Shown: positions 22,914 to 32,164 of the stretch, in pieces | Layout of the letters: every line of letters starts with the position of its first letter | How positions within the stretch are numbered: position 1 is the first letter of the stretch | Origin: Chitinophagales bacterium | Lineage (GTDB): Bacteria; Bacteroidota; Bacteroidia; Chitinophagales; Chitinophagaceae | NCBI GenBank assembly: GCA_026936105.1 | Contig: JAIXKI010000023.1 | Location: forward strand, 1-35,483 | Direction: 5' to 3' | Length of the DNA: 35,483 bases | The notes under the pieces: generated by a model | The model's database searches: none | What the model was told of the DNA's origin: nothing | What the model saw: the letters and a program-made list of their open reading frames with translations, nothing else | Program-made: the position numbers and the translations under genes

Positions 22914-24509
22914 TTAAAATCCAAAACCTCCCACTCTCGGTTGTGGCATTGGTTTTCTGGGAAGTTTCTCGTCACGCATAGCCGCATTATATACAAAAGA
23001 GGCAACAATGGTAGCCATTTGTTTAAGGTCGGCAGGTATCAGGTGATCATAAGAGTCCATATTGGAATGGTGTGTACGTGTGTCATATTCTATCGGGTCC
23101 TGAATAAACTGAAATCCCGGCAAGCCTACTCCATCAAAGGAAAGATGATCCGTTCCCCCTGTGTTTGAAATGGTGACCGTAGTAGCGCCCAGGTCATTGA
23201 ACGGAGCAAGCCACTGCTGGAAAATACCGGCAACTTTATCATTACCTTGTAAATACACACCCCTGATCTTTCCCGTACCGTTATCAATGTTGTAATAAGA
23301 TGAGAATTTATCATATTCCGGTTTCAGGATCCATTTCCTGGTAGCCGTATCAACCTCTGCGAAGTGATTTTTTACATAAGCCCGTGAACCAAAGATTCCT
23401 TGTTCTTCTCCACTCCATAAAGCAATACGGATTGTGCGGCGTGGTTTCACATTCAATGCCTTTAAGATCCTCATTGCTTCCATCATGACAGCACTTCCTG
23501 CTGCATTATCGGTAGCGCCTGTAGCTCCATGCCAGCTATCAAAATGGCCGCCGAGCATGACCAGCTCATCTTTCAGTTTCGGATCTGTACCTTTTATCTC
23601 AGCAACAACATTGTACGCTTCCGTATTTTTTGTATCAAAAGCTGTTTCCACATCCACATCAAGTTTTACCGGTATCCCTGCTTTGGCAATTCTTTGCAGG
23701 CTCAGATAATCTTCCATAGCAAGAACAATATCCAGGAAGTTTTCAGGAGCATTGGCTGCATAAGCTCCGCCTCCCTGAACAAACACAGTTCCATCCTGGC
23801 CTCTCGAAACACTCAATATGGCAATGGCGCCTTCTTTCTCTGCCATTTCTTTCAACAGTGCAAGTGTCCTCATGGGGCCACGCATGCGTTGAAAACGTTC
23901 TCTGAATCTTCTCATTGCAGCAGTGTCTCCCTGATCAAACTGGCGTTGTTGTTGCTGAGGCTTAGCCTCCGCCATCTTCTTCAGCTCTTCATCGGTGTAT
24001 CTTTCAGCATCGGGTTTAAAACTTTGTTTCAAAGTGTCATCGCGATAAATGATCAATACCTTGCCTTTTAACTTCCCTTCATACTTTACAAGTTCTGTCG
24101 AGTCTTTTGCATCTACCAGCAATAATTCGGCGCTTTTTAAACCACCGGTACCTTTGGTCCAAGATTTCGGAAAAGCAATCAGCGGACGATAATAGGGAGC
24201 CGTCATCGCCACATAACTTTTTTTAAGCTCCCATCCTTTTCCGAAAGTACCCCATGGTTCCAATGCCGAATTTACCAAACCCCATTGGGCTAACTGATTC
24301 TTTGCCCATACGGCAGCACGAAAAAAGCCGGGAGAGTTGGTCAATCGCGGACCATTTGCATCAGTAAGATGAAAGGCAATGTCCATTACATGAGAGTTTT
24401 CCAGGCCTTCTTTCCTGATCTTGCCGATCATTTCCATATCCAGTTTTTCCTGGGCAGAAAGGGCAAGTACAAAAAGAAGTGCAGGAATGATTGAAAGAAA
24501 TTTTTTCAT
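22914..24509 (-). CDS. Secreted M28-family metallopeptidase
   Basis: Exported aminopeptidase/carboxypeptidase Q-like enzyme, 531 residues, with signal peptide MKKFLSIIPALLFVLALSAQ. The dizinc catalytic set is visible: His322 and Asp324 in GGHFDSWHG, bridging Asp334 in TDNAAGS, catalytic and ligand Glu368-Glu369 in SGEEQGIFGS, a further Asp in NIDNGTGK and His in GGTDHLSFDG. A PA-like insertion is at about residues 130-270 and contains a Gln-rich stretch (PQQQQRQFDQGD). Exact substrate is unknown; relatives degrade peptides in the periplasm or outside the cell. The gene is on the same strand as the NPP-type gene upstream, with 144 nt between. Confidence 0.92.
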   Translation of the reverse strand: MKKFLSIIPALLFVLALSAQEKLDMEMIGKIRKEGLENSHVMDIAFHLTDANGPRLTNSPGFFRAAVWAKNQLAQWGLVNSALEPWGTFGKGWELKKSYVAMTAPYYRPLIAFPKSWTKGTGGLKSAELLLVDAKDSTELVKYEGKLKGKVLIIYRDDTLKQSFKPDAERYTDEELKKMAEAKPQQQQRQFDQGDTAAMRRFRERFQRMRGPMRTLALLKEMAEKEGAIAILSVSRGQDGTVFVQGGGAYAANAPENFLDIVLAMEDYLSLQRIAKAGIPVKLDVDVETAFDTKNTEAYNVVAEIKGTDPKLKDELVMLGGHFDSWHGATGATDNAAGSAVMMEAMRILKALNVKPRRTIRIALWSGEEQGIFGSRAYVKNHFAEVDTATRKWILKPEYDKFSSYYNIDNGTGKIRGVYLQGNDKVAGIFQQWLAPFNDLGATTVTISNTGGTDHLSFDGVGLPGFQFIQDPIEYDTRTHHSNMDSYDHLIPADLKQMATIVASFVYNAAMRDEKLPRKPMPQPRVGGFGF

Positions 24510-24653
24510 TGCAGTAAATTTTAGTGAGCGGGAAGATAAATATTTTTCTCTGACTGTGATCTACCATCCATCCTTTGATCAACGTAAAATGATTTTTAAT
24601 GTATGAACCATAGATTGGCTCTGTCATTAAATGATCGTAAAAGAAAAATCCGT

Positions 24654-25919
24654 TCATTTCAGGATCAAATCGGCAATTGCGTTCTTGCCATCAATATGAT
24701 CCGTATAGTTCAGTCCGAGGATCTTTGTCACCACCGGATATACATTCACGTTTTGAAAGGATGGTAATCTGAATTCCTGTTTAAATGCAGGCCCCCAGGC
24801 ATAGAACGTAGCCAGCATATCTTTTACCAAATAAGGGTCATATCCATGGGCGCCGGGAGAAGGTTTGCGGGAAGAAAAATTAAAGATCTTCGGCCAATCC
24901 GGAACCAACAGAATATCGCCGATACGATCAAATACATCATCCTTTATTCCATAATGAAGCCTTGCCGGCATATTTTCTTTCAGATAAACTTTATACCCTT
25001 TTGAATCTTCCAGCAATTTCACATAAGTGTCAGATATGTCATCTTTGTTTTTCGCATAAAGCTCTACTAATTCAGAACCGGGCGGAACAATAAATTTGCT
25101 TGTATCCACTGCAGCAGGCAAAGGCAAAGTGTTATCATTATCCACTTTGGTCATTCCATGATCGGAAACAAATATAAAATTCACCGGAAGCCCTGTTGTT
25201 TTTACTGTATCCACCAGTCTCTGAATGGTGGAATCCATCCAATGAACTGCATTCTCTGTCTGAGGGCTGTCGGGCCCGAAGGAATGGCCACTGTGATCCA
25301 CTTCAGGAAAATAAAAAGTAATGAAATGCGGGCGCCTCTCAGGTGGCAATTGCAGCCATTCTTTCAAAATCTGTATCCTGCGGTCAACAGATATCGCTTC
25401 ACTATACCTGAAATAGTATGTCGGCCTTATGCCTTTGATCTCCGCTTCAGATCCAACCCAATAAAAACTTGCCGTAAGCATATGTTGCTGCTCTGCCAGA
25501 ACCCATAAAGGTATGCCGCCATACCAGCTTCCATCTGCAACTGCTTTCGAATCACGCATGGAATAAAAAGCCTTAAGGTTGCGGTCATAAAATAAATTAT
25601 TGACCAATCCATGATGAGAAGGATATAAACCGGTCGCCAGGGTGTAATGATTCGGGAAGGTCATTGACGGGTATGATGGTATCATGGACTCAGCCCTGAC
25701 ACCCGAATTGCTCAACGCCAAAAGGTTTTTAGCACCATATTTCCCGGCATAGTCATAACGAAATCCATCTGCCGAGATCATGATCACATAGGGCTTCTGC
25801 TGCTGTTCGGGGCTATTCACCCTTCCTTCGATGATCCTTTGTGTAGTATCAGGGGTATTCTGCGCCCAAATAAAAAATGACCCGGCAATGAATAATATCA
25901 GTAAAAAGATCCTTTTCAT
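24654..25919 (-). CDS. Secreted nucleotide pyrophosphatase/phosphodiesterase (NPP) family protein
   Basis: Exported member of the alkaline phosphatase superfamily, 421 residues, with signal peptide ending near FFIWAQ. It has the NPP active site: Asp51 in MISADGFRYDY, nucleophile Thr87 in PSMTFPNHYTLATG, a second Asp/His set in FPEVDHSGHSFGPDS and SDHGMT, and the late His in GAHGYDP. These are the six zinc ligands plus threonine expected for enzymes that hydrolyse phosphodiester or pyrophosphate bonds of nucleotides and related molecules. The exact substrate is not predictable. A TACATTTG element at 25924-25931 would place the transcription start almost at the ATG. Confidence 0.92.
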   Translation of the reverse strand: MKRIFLLILFIAGSFFIWAQNTPDTTQRIIEGRVNSPEQQQKPYVIMISADGFRYDYAGKYGAKNLLALSNSGVRAESMIPSYPSMTFPNHYTLATGLYPSHHGLVNNLFYDRNLKAFYSMRDSKAVADGSWYGGIPLWVLAEQQHMLTASFYWVGSEAEIKGIRPTYYFRYSEAISVDRRIQILKEWLQLPPERRPHFITFYFPEVDHSGHSFGPDSPQTENAVHWMDSTIQRLVDTVKTTGLPVNFIFVSDHGMTKVDNDNTLPLPAAVDTSKFIVPPGSELVELYAKNKDDISDTYVKLLEDSKGYKVYLKENMPARLHYGIKDDVFDRIGDILLVPDWPKIFNFSSRKPSPGAHGYDPYLVKDMLATFYAWGPAFKQEFRLPSFQNVNVYPVVTKILGLNYTDHIDGKNAIADLILK

Positions 25920-26022
25920 AAATCAAATGTAAGCACATCCGTTAAAACCGGATGATGGAATTCTTCAATTTTATTAACGATGCTGACGACAGATCTGTTT
26001 TTGATCAGCAAGACGAGTAAGA

Positions 26023-26772
26023 TCAGGAAGTGGTTGTTTCTCCCTTTCTTTTATAAAACAAGGAAACAATCAATATCCCTATCAATCCTCCCGAAATAAA
26101 TGTCATTATAAGAGGACGGAAGTACCATCTGTGAAATCCCCGGATGAATCTCAGCTCAACTATTATCAGTGCGATCCCAAGTACCAACAACCAAAACGGG
26201 AGAATGGAATTTTTCTTTACATAAGTTTTATCGGCAGGAAGTTGCAATAAGGCATACAGAACAATACCGATACCAACGATGGAACTGACGATCTGCAAAA
26301 TATTGTAAGTGGCAAATCTCCGGTATTCCCACACAGCACCGTAGAACTCTTTCAGTTTCCCGATATCGGCAGCAAAAATTCCTCTTTCATGGGTAAAAGC
26401 ATCCCAAAGGATATGTGATGCAGTTCCGATAAGAGCCGAAATTATAACGACGATCACGTTCTTTTTAAAATAAGCTGGCCAGTCAAATTTTTTAAATTGT
26501 TGCAACCTCTTTGCAAAAAGAGCCGGAAGGTTATCTATAAGTTGATTCCTGACAACAGCATGAAAGACGAATGCAAGTATGATCACCAACGGAAGATCGA
26601 ACCAGAACACGCCTTTTAACCTGTGGCTGAAATAGCTCCTGTCTGTCATTCTGATAAAATACTCAAAGTCCGGGGCAATACTGCCTATCACAAGAGCCGT
26701 CATTGAAAAAAAACGCTTGGGAAGATAACCTAAAGGAAGAACGGCACCGGGATGTGAGAAGGTAAAGGGCAT
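26023..26772 (-). CDS. DUF4184 family integral membrane protein
   Basis: 249 residues. The N-terminus MPFTFSHPGAVLPLGYLPKR and IGSIAPDFEYFIRM are the hallmarks of DUF4184, and SHILWDAFTHERG carries the conserved His/Asp/Glu residues of the family that suggest a metal site like that of membrane-bound hydrolases such as YdjM; this last link is inference. About six hydrophobic segments are visible. No biochemical role is known to me. It is preceded by a TAATTTTG element and a perfect palindrome, so it probably has its own promoter, and it lies 144 nt behind the TonB-dependent receptor. Confidence 0.85.
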   Translation of the reverse strand: MPFTFSHPGAVLPLGYLPKRFFSMTALVIGSIAPDFEYFIRMTDRSYFSHRLKGVFWFDLPLVIILAFVFHAVVRNQLIDNLPALFAKRLQQFKKFDWPAYFKKNVIVVIISALIGTASHILWDAFTHERGIFAADIGKLKEFYGAVWEYRRFATYNILQIVSSIVGIGIVLYALLQLPADKTYVKKNSILPFWLLVLGIALIIVELRFIRGFHRWYFRPLIMTFISGGLIGILIVSLFYKRKGETTTS

Positions 26773-26835
26773 GAATTCAGTTTCTTGACTATATGTTTTT
26801 ATTTAAAACGAAATAATACGGTTTTTTATTGGATG

Positions 26836-26868
26836 CAAAATTAACCATTCACATAAAATATTTTATGT
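26836..26868 (-). promoter_or_regulatory. Promoter region with 18-bp palindrome before the DUF4184 gene
   Basis: Minus-strand TAATTTTG at 26843-26836 (-7-like) is preceded by the perfect palindrome ACATAAAATATTTTATGT at 26851-26868, which covers the spacer and -33 area. The position suits a repressor or activator site. Confidence 0.45.
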
Positions 26869-26916
26869 AGAAAAGCTTAAATGATCATGAAAACGTGAAA
26901 TCAATAGCCCAATATT

Positions 26917-29292
26917 TCAAAATTTAAAATTCCATGTGACGGATGGCAATATGGGAAAAAGAGAAACTTGTTTTGCCTGTATCTGAAGGCTCCCGTCATA
27001 AGGATTCCCGTTTTGTTTGAAATAAAGAAAATAAGGATTAAGCCTGCTATAGACATTATAAATACTGAATACCCAATAAGACTGTATTTTCTTTTTCCTT
27101 TTTTGCTCGGGAGTATATGTAGCAGACAGGTCCAGCCGGTGATATGGTTTCATCCGGTATTGATTCAACTTACTGTATTCCTGGGTAAGCACGCCGCTGA
27201 TAAAATAAAAACTTTCAGGGAGAGTGATTGCATTACCGGTGCCAAAAACAAATACAGCTCCGAATTTCCATTTCTTGTTCTGTTCAAAATTAGCCACAAC
27301 GCTCAGATCGTGTCTTCTGTCATATTTTGCCGGATATTTTTCACCATTGTTCAGATCGGCAAACTTTCTCCACGTCCATGACAAAGTGTATCCGATCCAG
27401 CCATTGAATCTTCCTCTTACTTTGTTGATAAATAATTCCGCACCATAGCTCCATCCTTTCCCGAAAACAAATTCAGTTTCAGGATCGGATAGAGAAGGTG
27501 TATATCCATTCCCGTATTCTATCTGGTTCTTCATGTTCTTGTAATACATTTCCAGTGAAGTTTCGTATTCATTATCCGAAAAGTTTTTAAAAATTCCTGC
27601 GGAATAAAGCCAGCTCAACTGAGGTTTTACAATATAAGTGCTGGGCACCCATAGATCCGTCGGCAATGTATTCCCGGTATTACTTACCAGATGGATATAC
27701 TGATAATTCCTGGTTATGGCGGCTTTTAAAGATGTTTCAGCATTCAAAGAATATCTGACCGTGATCCTCGGTTCGGGCCCTCCATATGTTTTTACCGGCT
27801 GAAAACTCTTATAGGCCGTACTGTCTGTCTTGTTCCTGTTGATATCACGGATGTATTTCACATAAGGTCCGATCTGAGTGAAACCACTCCATCTTATTCC
27901 GTAATTCACTTTTATTTTTTCACTGACCTCCCAATCATCCTGCAGGTATAAGGCATTTTCTATTGCAAATTTGTTGTTCTCATTATTCGGACTAAAGATC
28001 ACTGAATCCTGATGTCCCGAAACAACATTGGGAACAAACTTGTGGTAAGTGAGCAATCCTCCGAATTTCAATTTGTGCTGGGGCAATGGATAATAATCAA
28101 AATCTATCTTCACGTTTCCGTCGCGGATACCGGAAGAAAGGTTCAATGCAAGATTATCCTGCATTGCGTTAAAAAGAAATTTGTAATTGTTGTACACTAA
28201 AGTAATATTGGCAAAAAGCCTTCTGTTAAAAACATGATTCCATCTGAGCGTTGCGGTGGAATTGCCCCAGGGTATGTTGGTCATAAAAGCCTGGTCTTTA
28301 TCATTGAATTTAAAAACATCCCTTCCGAAATATCCGCTCAGGTATAAACGGTCTTTTTCCGAGAATTTATAATTCACTTTAGCATTCAGGTCGTAAAAAT
28401 AGTATCCGGATCCATGAAAACTGCTTGACTTTTTGATAAAGGGTTTTGCCAATGCATCTGCATAAGTACGTCGGGCAGATATCATAAATGATGATCGTTC
28501 CTTTTTAATGGGTCCCTGTATGGAGAAACGGGAAGCGATCAGTCCGATGCCGCCTTCCATTTCGGTTTTGTTCAGGTTGCCGTCTTTCATTGCAATATCA
28601 AGCACTGAAGACAAACGTCCGCCATATTGTGCCGGCATCCCTCCTTTTATCAATGAAGCATCCTTGATAGCATCGGAATTGAAAATGGAAAAGAAGCCAA
28701 AGAGATGGCCGGTATTATACACCACAGCATCATCCAGCATGATCAGGTTCTGATCGGGGCCGCCGCCCCTTACATAAAATCCGGCATTACCTTCTCCAGC
28801 GCTTTGAATTCCCGGTATCAGTTGAATGGCTTTCAGGATATCCACTTCACCGAATATGGCGGGGATGCTTTTGATTCTGTTCATGGAAAGTTCGATTTTC
28901 CCCATTTGCGCATTCCTTACATTCCCGTCACGGCGTTTTGAATAAACGATCACTTCACTCAATGCAGCCGGTTTAGGAACCATTTCAAAATTGAAAGAAG
29001 TATTACTGTCCAGATCCAGCAGAAGAATTTTTGTGGCATAGCTGATGTGTGATGCACTGATCACATAAGTTCCGGAGTCAAGTGTAATAGAATAAAAACC
29101 ATATTGATTGCTGATAACTCCGGCCGTTCTGCCGTTGACCATAATGGAAGCTCCGATGACCGTTTCACCAGAAAGACTGTCACGTACATATCCGTTCAGC
29201 GTGAATTTTTCGTTCATAACAGAACGATTCTGCGCTATTAATCCTCCCGCAACACAGGAACATAACATCACAACAAAAAAGATCTTTCTCAT
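26917..29292 (-). CDS. TonB-dependent outer-membrane receptor with carboxypeptidase-like regulatory domain
   Basis: Outer-membrane transporter of 791 residues from the ATG at 29292 (MRKIFFVVMLCSCVAGGLIAQ, signal peptide); TTG at 29307 is rejected. An N-terminal CarboxypepD_reg-like Ig fold is at about 30-110 (LNGYVRDSLSGETVIGASIMVNG), the plug at about 120-235 (FGEVDILKAIQLIPGIQSAGEG, GFYVRGGGPDQNLIMLDDA, GMPAQYGGRLSSVLDIAMKDGN), then the beta-barrel ending in a C-terminal Phe (WNFKF). It belongs to the roughly 800-residue class that usually has a DUF4249 lipoprotein gene next to it; none is adjacent here. It follows the DUF3347 gene by 25 nt and is probably co-transcribed with it. The transported substrate is unknown. 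Confidence 0.93.
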   Translation of the reverse strand: MRKIFFVVMLCSCVAGGLIAQNRSVMNEKFTLNGYVRDSLSGETVIGASIMVNGRTAGVISNQYGFYSITLDSGTYVISASHISYATKILLLDLDSNTSFNFEMVPKPAALSEVIVYSKRRDGNVRNAQMGKIELSMNRIKSIPAIFGEVDILKAIQLIPGIQSAGEGNAGFYVRGGGPDQNLIMLDDAVVYNTGHLFGFFSIFNSDAIKDASLIKGGMPAQYGGRLSSVLDIAMKDGNLNKTEMEGGIGLIASRFSIQGPIKKERSSFMISARRTYADALAKPFIKKSSSFHGSGYYFYDLNAKVNYKFSEKDRLYLSGYFGRDVFKFNDKDQAFMTNIPWGNSTATLRWNHVFNRRLFANITLVYNNYKFLFNAMQDNLALNLSSGIRDGNVKIDFDYYPLPQHKLKFGGLLTYHKFVPNVVSGHQDSVIFSPNNENNKFAIENALYLQDDWEVSEKIKVNYGIRWSGFTQIGPYVKYIRDINRNKTDSTAYKSFQPVKTYGGPEPRITVRYSLNAETSLKAAITRNYQYIHLVSNTGNTLPTDLWVPSTYIVKPQLSWLYSAGIFKNFSDNEYETSLEMYYKNMKNQIEYGNGYTPSLSDPETEFVFGKGWSYGAELFINKVRGRFNGWIGYTLSWTWRKFADLNNGEKYPAKYDRRHDLSVVANFEQNKKWKFGAVFVFGTGNAITLPESFYFISGVLTQEYSKLNQYRMKPYHRLDLSATYTPEQKRKKKIQSYWVFSIYNVYSRLNPYFLYFKQNGNPYDGSLQIQAKQVSLFPILPSVTWNFKF

Positions 29293-29317
29293 TTTCTTAA
29301 ACTCCAAAATGGAAATA

Positions 29318-30058
29318 TTAGTTTTCCGGCAGGTCGCGAGCCATGTAATTGATCGTATCTTTCGGAGCGCCGCACGGCTTATCGTTTTTTAACCTGTAAG
29401 GATTTCTGGATTCAGTTTTCCGGCTGAGCCAATTCCCGGGTTTGCCATCACCAAAAGCTTCATCACATTCCTGCCAATACACTTTGGACAGGTCATATTT
29501 CACCACTACCAGCAGGTTTCGCAAATTGTCTGATAAAATATTCAATGATCCGCGTTTTTCCTGTAATGATGGATCGAGTATGATACTTTCCAGTTCTGCT
29601 TTTGAATTTGATACCGGATCGAGAGCCGTAAGATAAATAACGGAATCTTTCTTCAGCTCATCCACGTTAAAATTATCCAAAGCATCTTTCACCAGTGATG
29701 CGGAAGCTCTTATGGCTGTTGTGTCATCAGAAGCAAAAGCATCCGTCATTTCATAATAGGCATTCAAAACATTTTGCAAGGATTCATTAAATGCGGAGCT
29801 GTGCTTGCTTACTCCCAAAGGTTCAGGTTTGGGGCCATGATTTGAAGATGATCCGTCATTATAAAAAATATAGCGGAGAATCCCGATCAGTAAAAGCGCC
29901 ACGATCAAAAATGTGCCGGTAAAACGAATGATGAACGGATGCCGTGAGATGATGTTTTCCACCTTTTTGGCTTTGCCAAAAATGATCCTCTTCAAGAGAG
30001 GTAAAAGTAATAACACAATGGGAATGACGATCGCAAGAATGTCCAGCAGTTTCTTCAT
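29318..30058 (-). CDS. Membrane-anchored DUF3347-domain protein
   Basis: 246 residues from the ATG at 30058 (MKKLLDILAIVIPIVLLLLP). Two hydrophobic segments in the first 70 residues anchor it; the rest is predicted outside the cytoplasm. The C-terminal 160 residues fit DUF3347: NVLNAYYEMTDAFASDDTTA, a helical middle part, and the end motif WLSRKTESRNPYRLKNDKPCG, matching the family's WLS...NPY...CG pattern. The usual CPM metal-ligand-like motif is replaced by ECDEAF, so any metal binding may be altered. In other Bacteroidota DUF3347 often accompanies copper-efflux proteins. Here it is the first gene before a TonB-dependent receptor. Moderately confident of the family. Confidence 0.7.
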   Translation of the reverse strand: MKKLLDILAIVIPIVLLLLPLLKRIIFGKAKKVENIISRHPFIIRFTGTFLIVALLLIGILRYIFYNDGSSSNHGPKPEPLGVSKHSSAFNESLQNVLNAYYEMTDAFASDDTTAIRASASLVKDALDNFNVDELKKDSVIYLTALDPVSNSKAELESIILDPSLQEKRGSLNILSDNLRNLLVVVKYDLSKVYWQECDEAFGDGKPGNWLSRKTESRNPYRLKNDKPCGAPKDTINYMARDLPEN

Positions 30059-30077
30059 AAAAGCCAAAAGGTTTTTA

Positions 30078-30085
30078 CAAAAATA
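30078..30085 (-). promoter_or_regulatory. -7-like element (TATTTTTG) before the DUF3347/receptor unit
   Basis: Minus-strand TATTTTTG, 19 nt upstream of the ATG at 30058; no TTTG at the proper -33 distance. Confidence 0.4.
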
Positions 30086-30113
30086 GTCATGATCGGAGGA
30101 TCTGTCACACTAT

Positions 30114-30147
30114 CTTGTCCAATAACTGTTAATAGTAGCTAAATTTG
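30114..30147 (+). promoter_or_regulatory. Bacteroidota-type promoter for the ABC-F gene
   Basis: CTTG (30114-30117), 22 nt, TAAATTTG (30140-30147). The -7 box is a perfect TAnnTTTG. The ATG at 30161 would be only about 10 nt from the transcription start. Confidence 0.5.
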
Positions 30148-30160
30148 CAATTTTCCGGTT

Positions 30161-32164
30161 ATGTTAGCAGGTTTTCAGGATGTGACCTTTGAATTTGGCG
30201 CCCGTACCATAGTGGAGGATGCCACCTGGCATATTCAGCCAAATGAACGCATTGGCCTTATCGGATTCAATGGTACCGGCAAATCAACACTTTTAAAATT
30301 ACTGGTCGGCGAATACTCGCCTTCAAAAGGCACCATCGAAAAAGGGAGGAACACTTCTATCGGATATCTTCACCAGGACCTTCTGAGTTTTGATACAAAC
30401 AGTTCCATTTTGCAGGTAGCATTAGGCGCTTTTGTTAAAATACAGAAACTGGAAAAAGAAATTGAGGCGCTCGGAAAAGAACTGGAGAAAAACGAAGATG
30501 AAAACCTGGTGGTTGAATATTCAGATAAGCTGCATGAACTGGAGATATTGGGAGGTTATGACATTCATCACAAAACAGAAGAGGTGTTACAGGGATTAGG
30601 CTTTGCCAACAGCGATCTGCAACGCCCCTACAACGAATTCAGCGGAGGATGGAGAATGAGGGTGCTGCTGGCTAAAATGATTCTTCAGCAACCCGATCTG
30701 CTGTTACTGGATGAACCTACCAATCACCTGGACCTCCCCTCCATTGAATGGCTTGAAAAATATTTGCAGCATTACCAGGGCGCCGTAATAATCGTCAGCC
30801 ATGATAAATATTTTTTGAACAGAATGGTGACAAAGATCGTGGAGCTGTATCAAAAGCATCTTCACTTTTATAATGGCAATTATGATTTTTATGAGAAAGA
30901 AAAAGAAGAACGGATCGCACTGCAGCAGAGGGCATATGAAAACCAGCAGGATTATATACGTCAAAGCGAAAGGATCGTAGAACGGTTCAGGGCAAAAGCC
31001 ACAAAAGCGGCCATGGCACAAAGCCTGATCAAAAAACTGGAAAAGCTTGACCGCATTGAAGAACCGGACCTGGAGAGGCCTGATATACGGATCAATTTCC
31101 GTATGGATAAAACTCCCGGGAAAGTGCTGGTGGAATTAAAGAATGTGACCAAAGCCTTTGGCAACAACCTTATCGTTAAAAACACTTCAGCAGAAGTCAA
31201 CCGCGGTGATAAGATCGCATTGATAGGAGCCAATGGAAAAGGAAAGTCAACATTGCTCCGCATGATAGCAGGCACTGAGCCCTTTGAAGGTGAAAGAAAA
31301 TGGGGGCACAATGTTGAAGAAAGTTTTTATGCCCAGCATCAACTGGAAGCGCTGAACCTGGAAAATACGGTAATAGAAGAGATGATGAATTGCGGAAGCC
31401 AGAAAACAGAACTGGAGTTAAGATCTTTGTTGGGTTGTTTTCTTTTCAGCGGAGATGATGTGGGAAAAAAGATCAAAGTGCTGAGTGGTGGCGAGAAAGC
31501 AAGGGTGGCGCTGGCTAAGACCATAATCAGCAGGGCCAACTTTTTATTATTGGATGAGCCTACTAATCACCTGGACATGCACAGTTGCGAACTGCTGGCT
31601 GAAGCGCTGAATAAATATGGTGGCAGCTATGTGCTGGTAAGCCATGACCGTTATTTTATTTCACAAACCGCCAATAAGATCTGGGAGATCGTGGATCATG
31701 AAATCAAAGAATTCAAGGGCGGATATGAAGAATGGGCAGAATGGAAACGCAGGCAGGAAGAAGTATCGTCAGTTAAAAACGTATCTGAAGAGCGACCGGC
31801 TCCGGTTGCAGAAAGGACAAAAGATCCCGAACCTGCAGGCAAAGCTTCCGGCAATTCGCCTTCCAATACAAAACCACAGGAAAGATCGGATCCCAAAAAC
31901 TCTGCTTCGATAAATAAGGCGGCAAAAAAAGAACTGCAAAAGCAGCAAAAGCTGTTTCAGCAAGTGGAAGAAAAGATCACTGAGCTGAATGAAAAGAAAC
32001 GTCAACTGGAATCAGCATTGGCCGATCCTGCCACCTACGCCAATAAGGAAAAATTTCTGCAAACAGAAGCTGACTACAAAAAGATCACTGAAGAGTTAGC
32101 ATTGTTGAATAAACAATACGAACTGGTATTTGAGAAGATCATGGAACTCGAATCGGGCTCTTAA
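30161..32164 (+). CDS. ABC-F family ATPase (Uup/YdiF/EttA-like)
   Basis: Soluble tandem-ATPase of the ABC-F class, which acts on ribosomes rather than in transport; 667 residues. First ATPase domain: Walker A GFNGTGKS at 35-42, signature FSGGWRMR, Walker B LLLLDEPTNHLD. The interdomain linker carries QSLIKKLEKLDRIEEPDLERP. Second domain: Walker A GANGKGKS at 356-363, signature LSGGEKAR, Walker B LLLDEPTNHLD. A charged, low-complexity stretch follows at about 545-580 and then a C-terminal coiled coil (QQVEEKITELNEKKRQLESA) like that of Uup. No membrane segment. Whether it works in translation rescue, ribosome assembly or antibiotic protection cannot be decided here. Its stop overlaps that of the convergent ftcD. 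Confidence 0.94.
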   Translation: MLAGFQDVTFEFGARTIVEDATWHIQPNERIGLIGFNGTGKSTLLKLLVGEYSPSKGTIEKGRNTSIGYLHQDLLSFDTNSSILQVALGAFVKIQKLEKEIEALGKELEKNEDENLVVEYSDKLHELEILGGYDIHHKTEEVLQGLGFANSDLQRPYNEFSGGWRMRVLLAKMILQQPDLLLLDEPTNHLDLPSIEWLEKYLQHYQGAVIIVSHDKYFLNRMVTKIVELYQKHLHFYNGNYDFYEKEKEERIALQQRAYENQQDYIRQSERIVERFRAKATKAAMAQSLIKKLEKLDRIEEPDLERPDIRINFRMDKTPGKVLVELKNVTKAFGNNLIVKNTSAEVNRGDKIALIGANGKGKSTLLRMIAGTEPFEGERKWGHNVEESFYAQHQLEALNLENTVIEEMMNCGSQKTELELRSLLGCFLFSGDDVGKKIKVLSGGEKARVALAKTIISRANFLLLDEPTNHLDMHSCELLAEALNKYGGSYVLVSHDRYFISQTANKIWEIVDHEIKEFKGGYEEWAEWKRRQEEVSSVKNVSEERPAPVAERTKDPEPAGKASGNSPSNTKPQERSDPKNSASINKAAKKELQKQQKLFQQVEEKITELNEKKRQLESALADPATYANKEKFLQTEADYKKITEELALLNKQYELVFEKIMELESGS

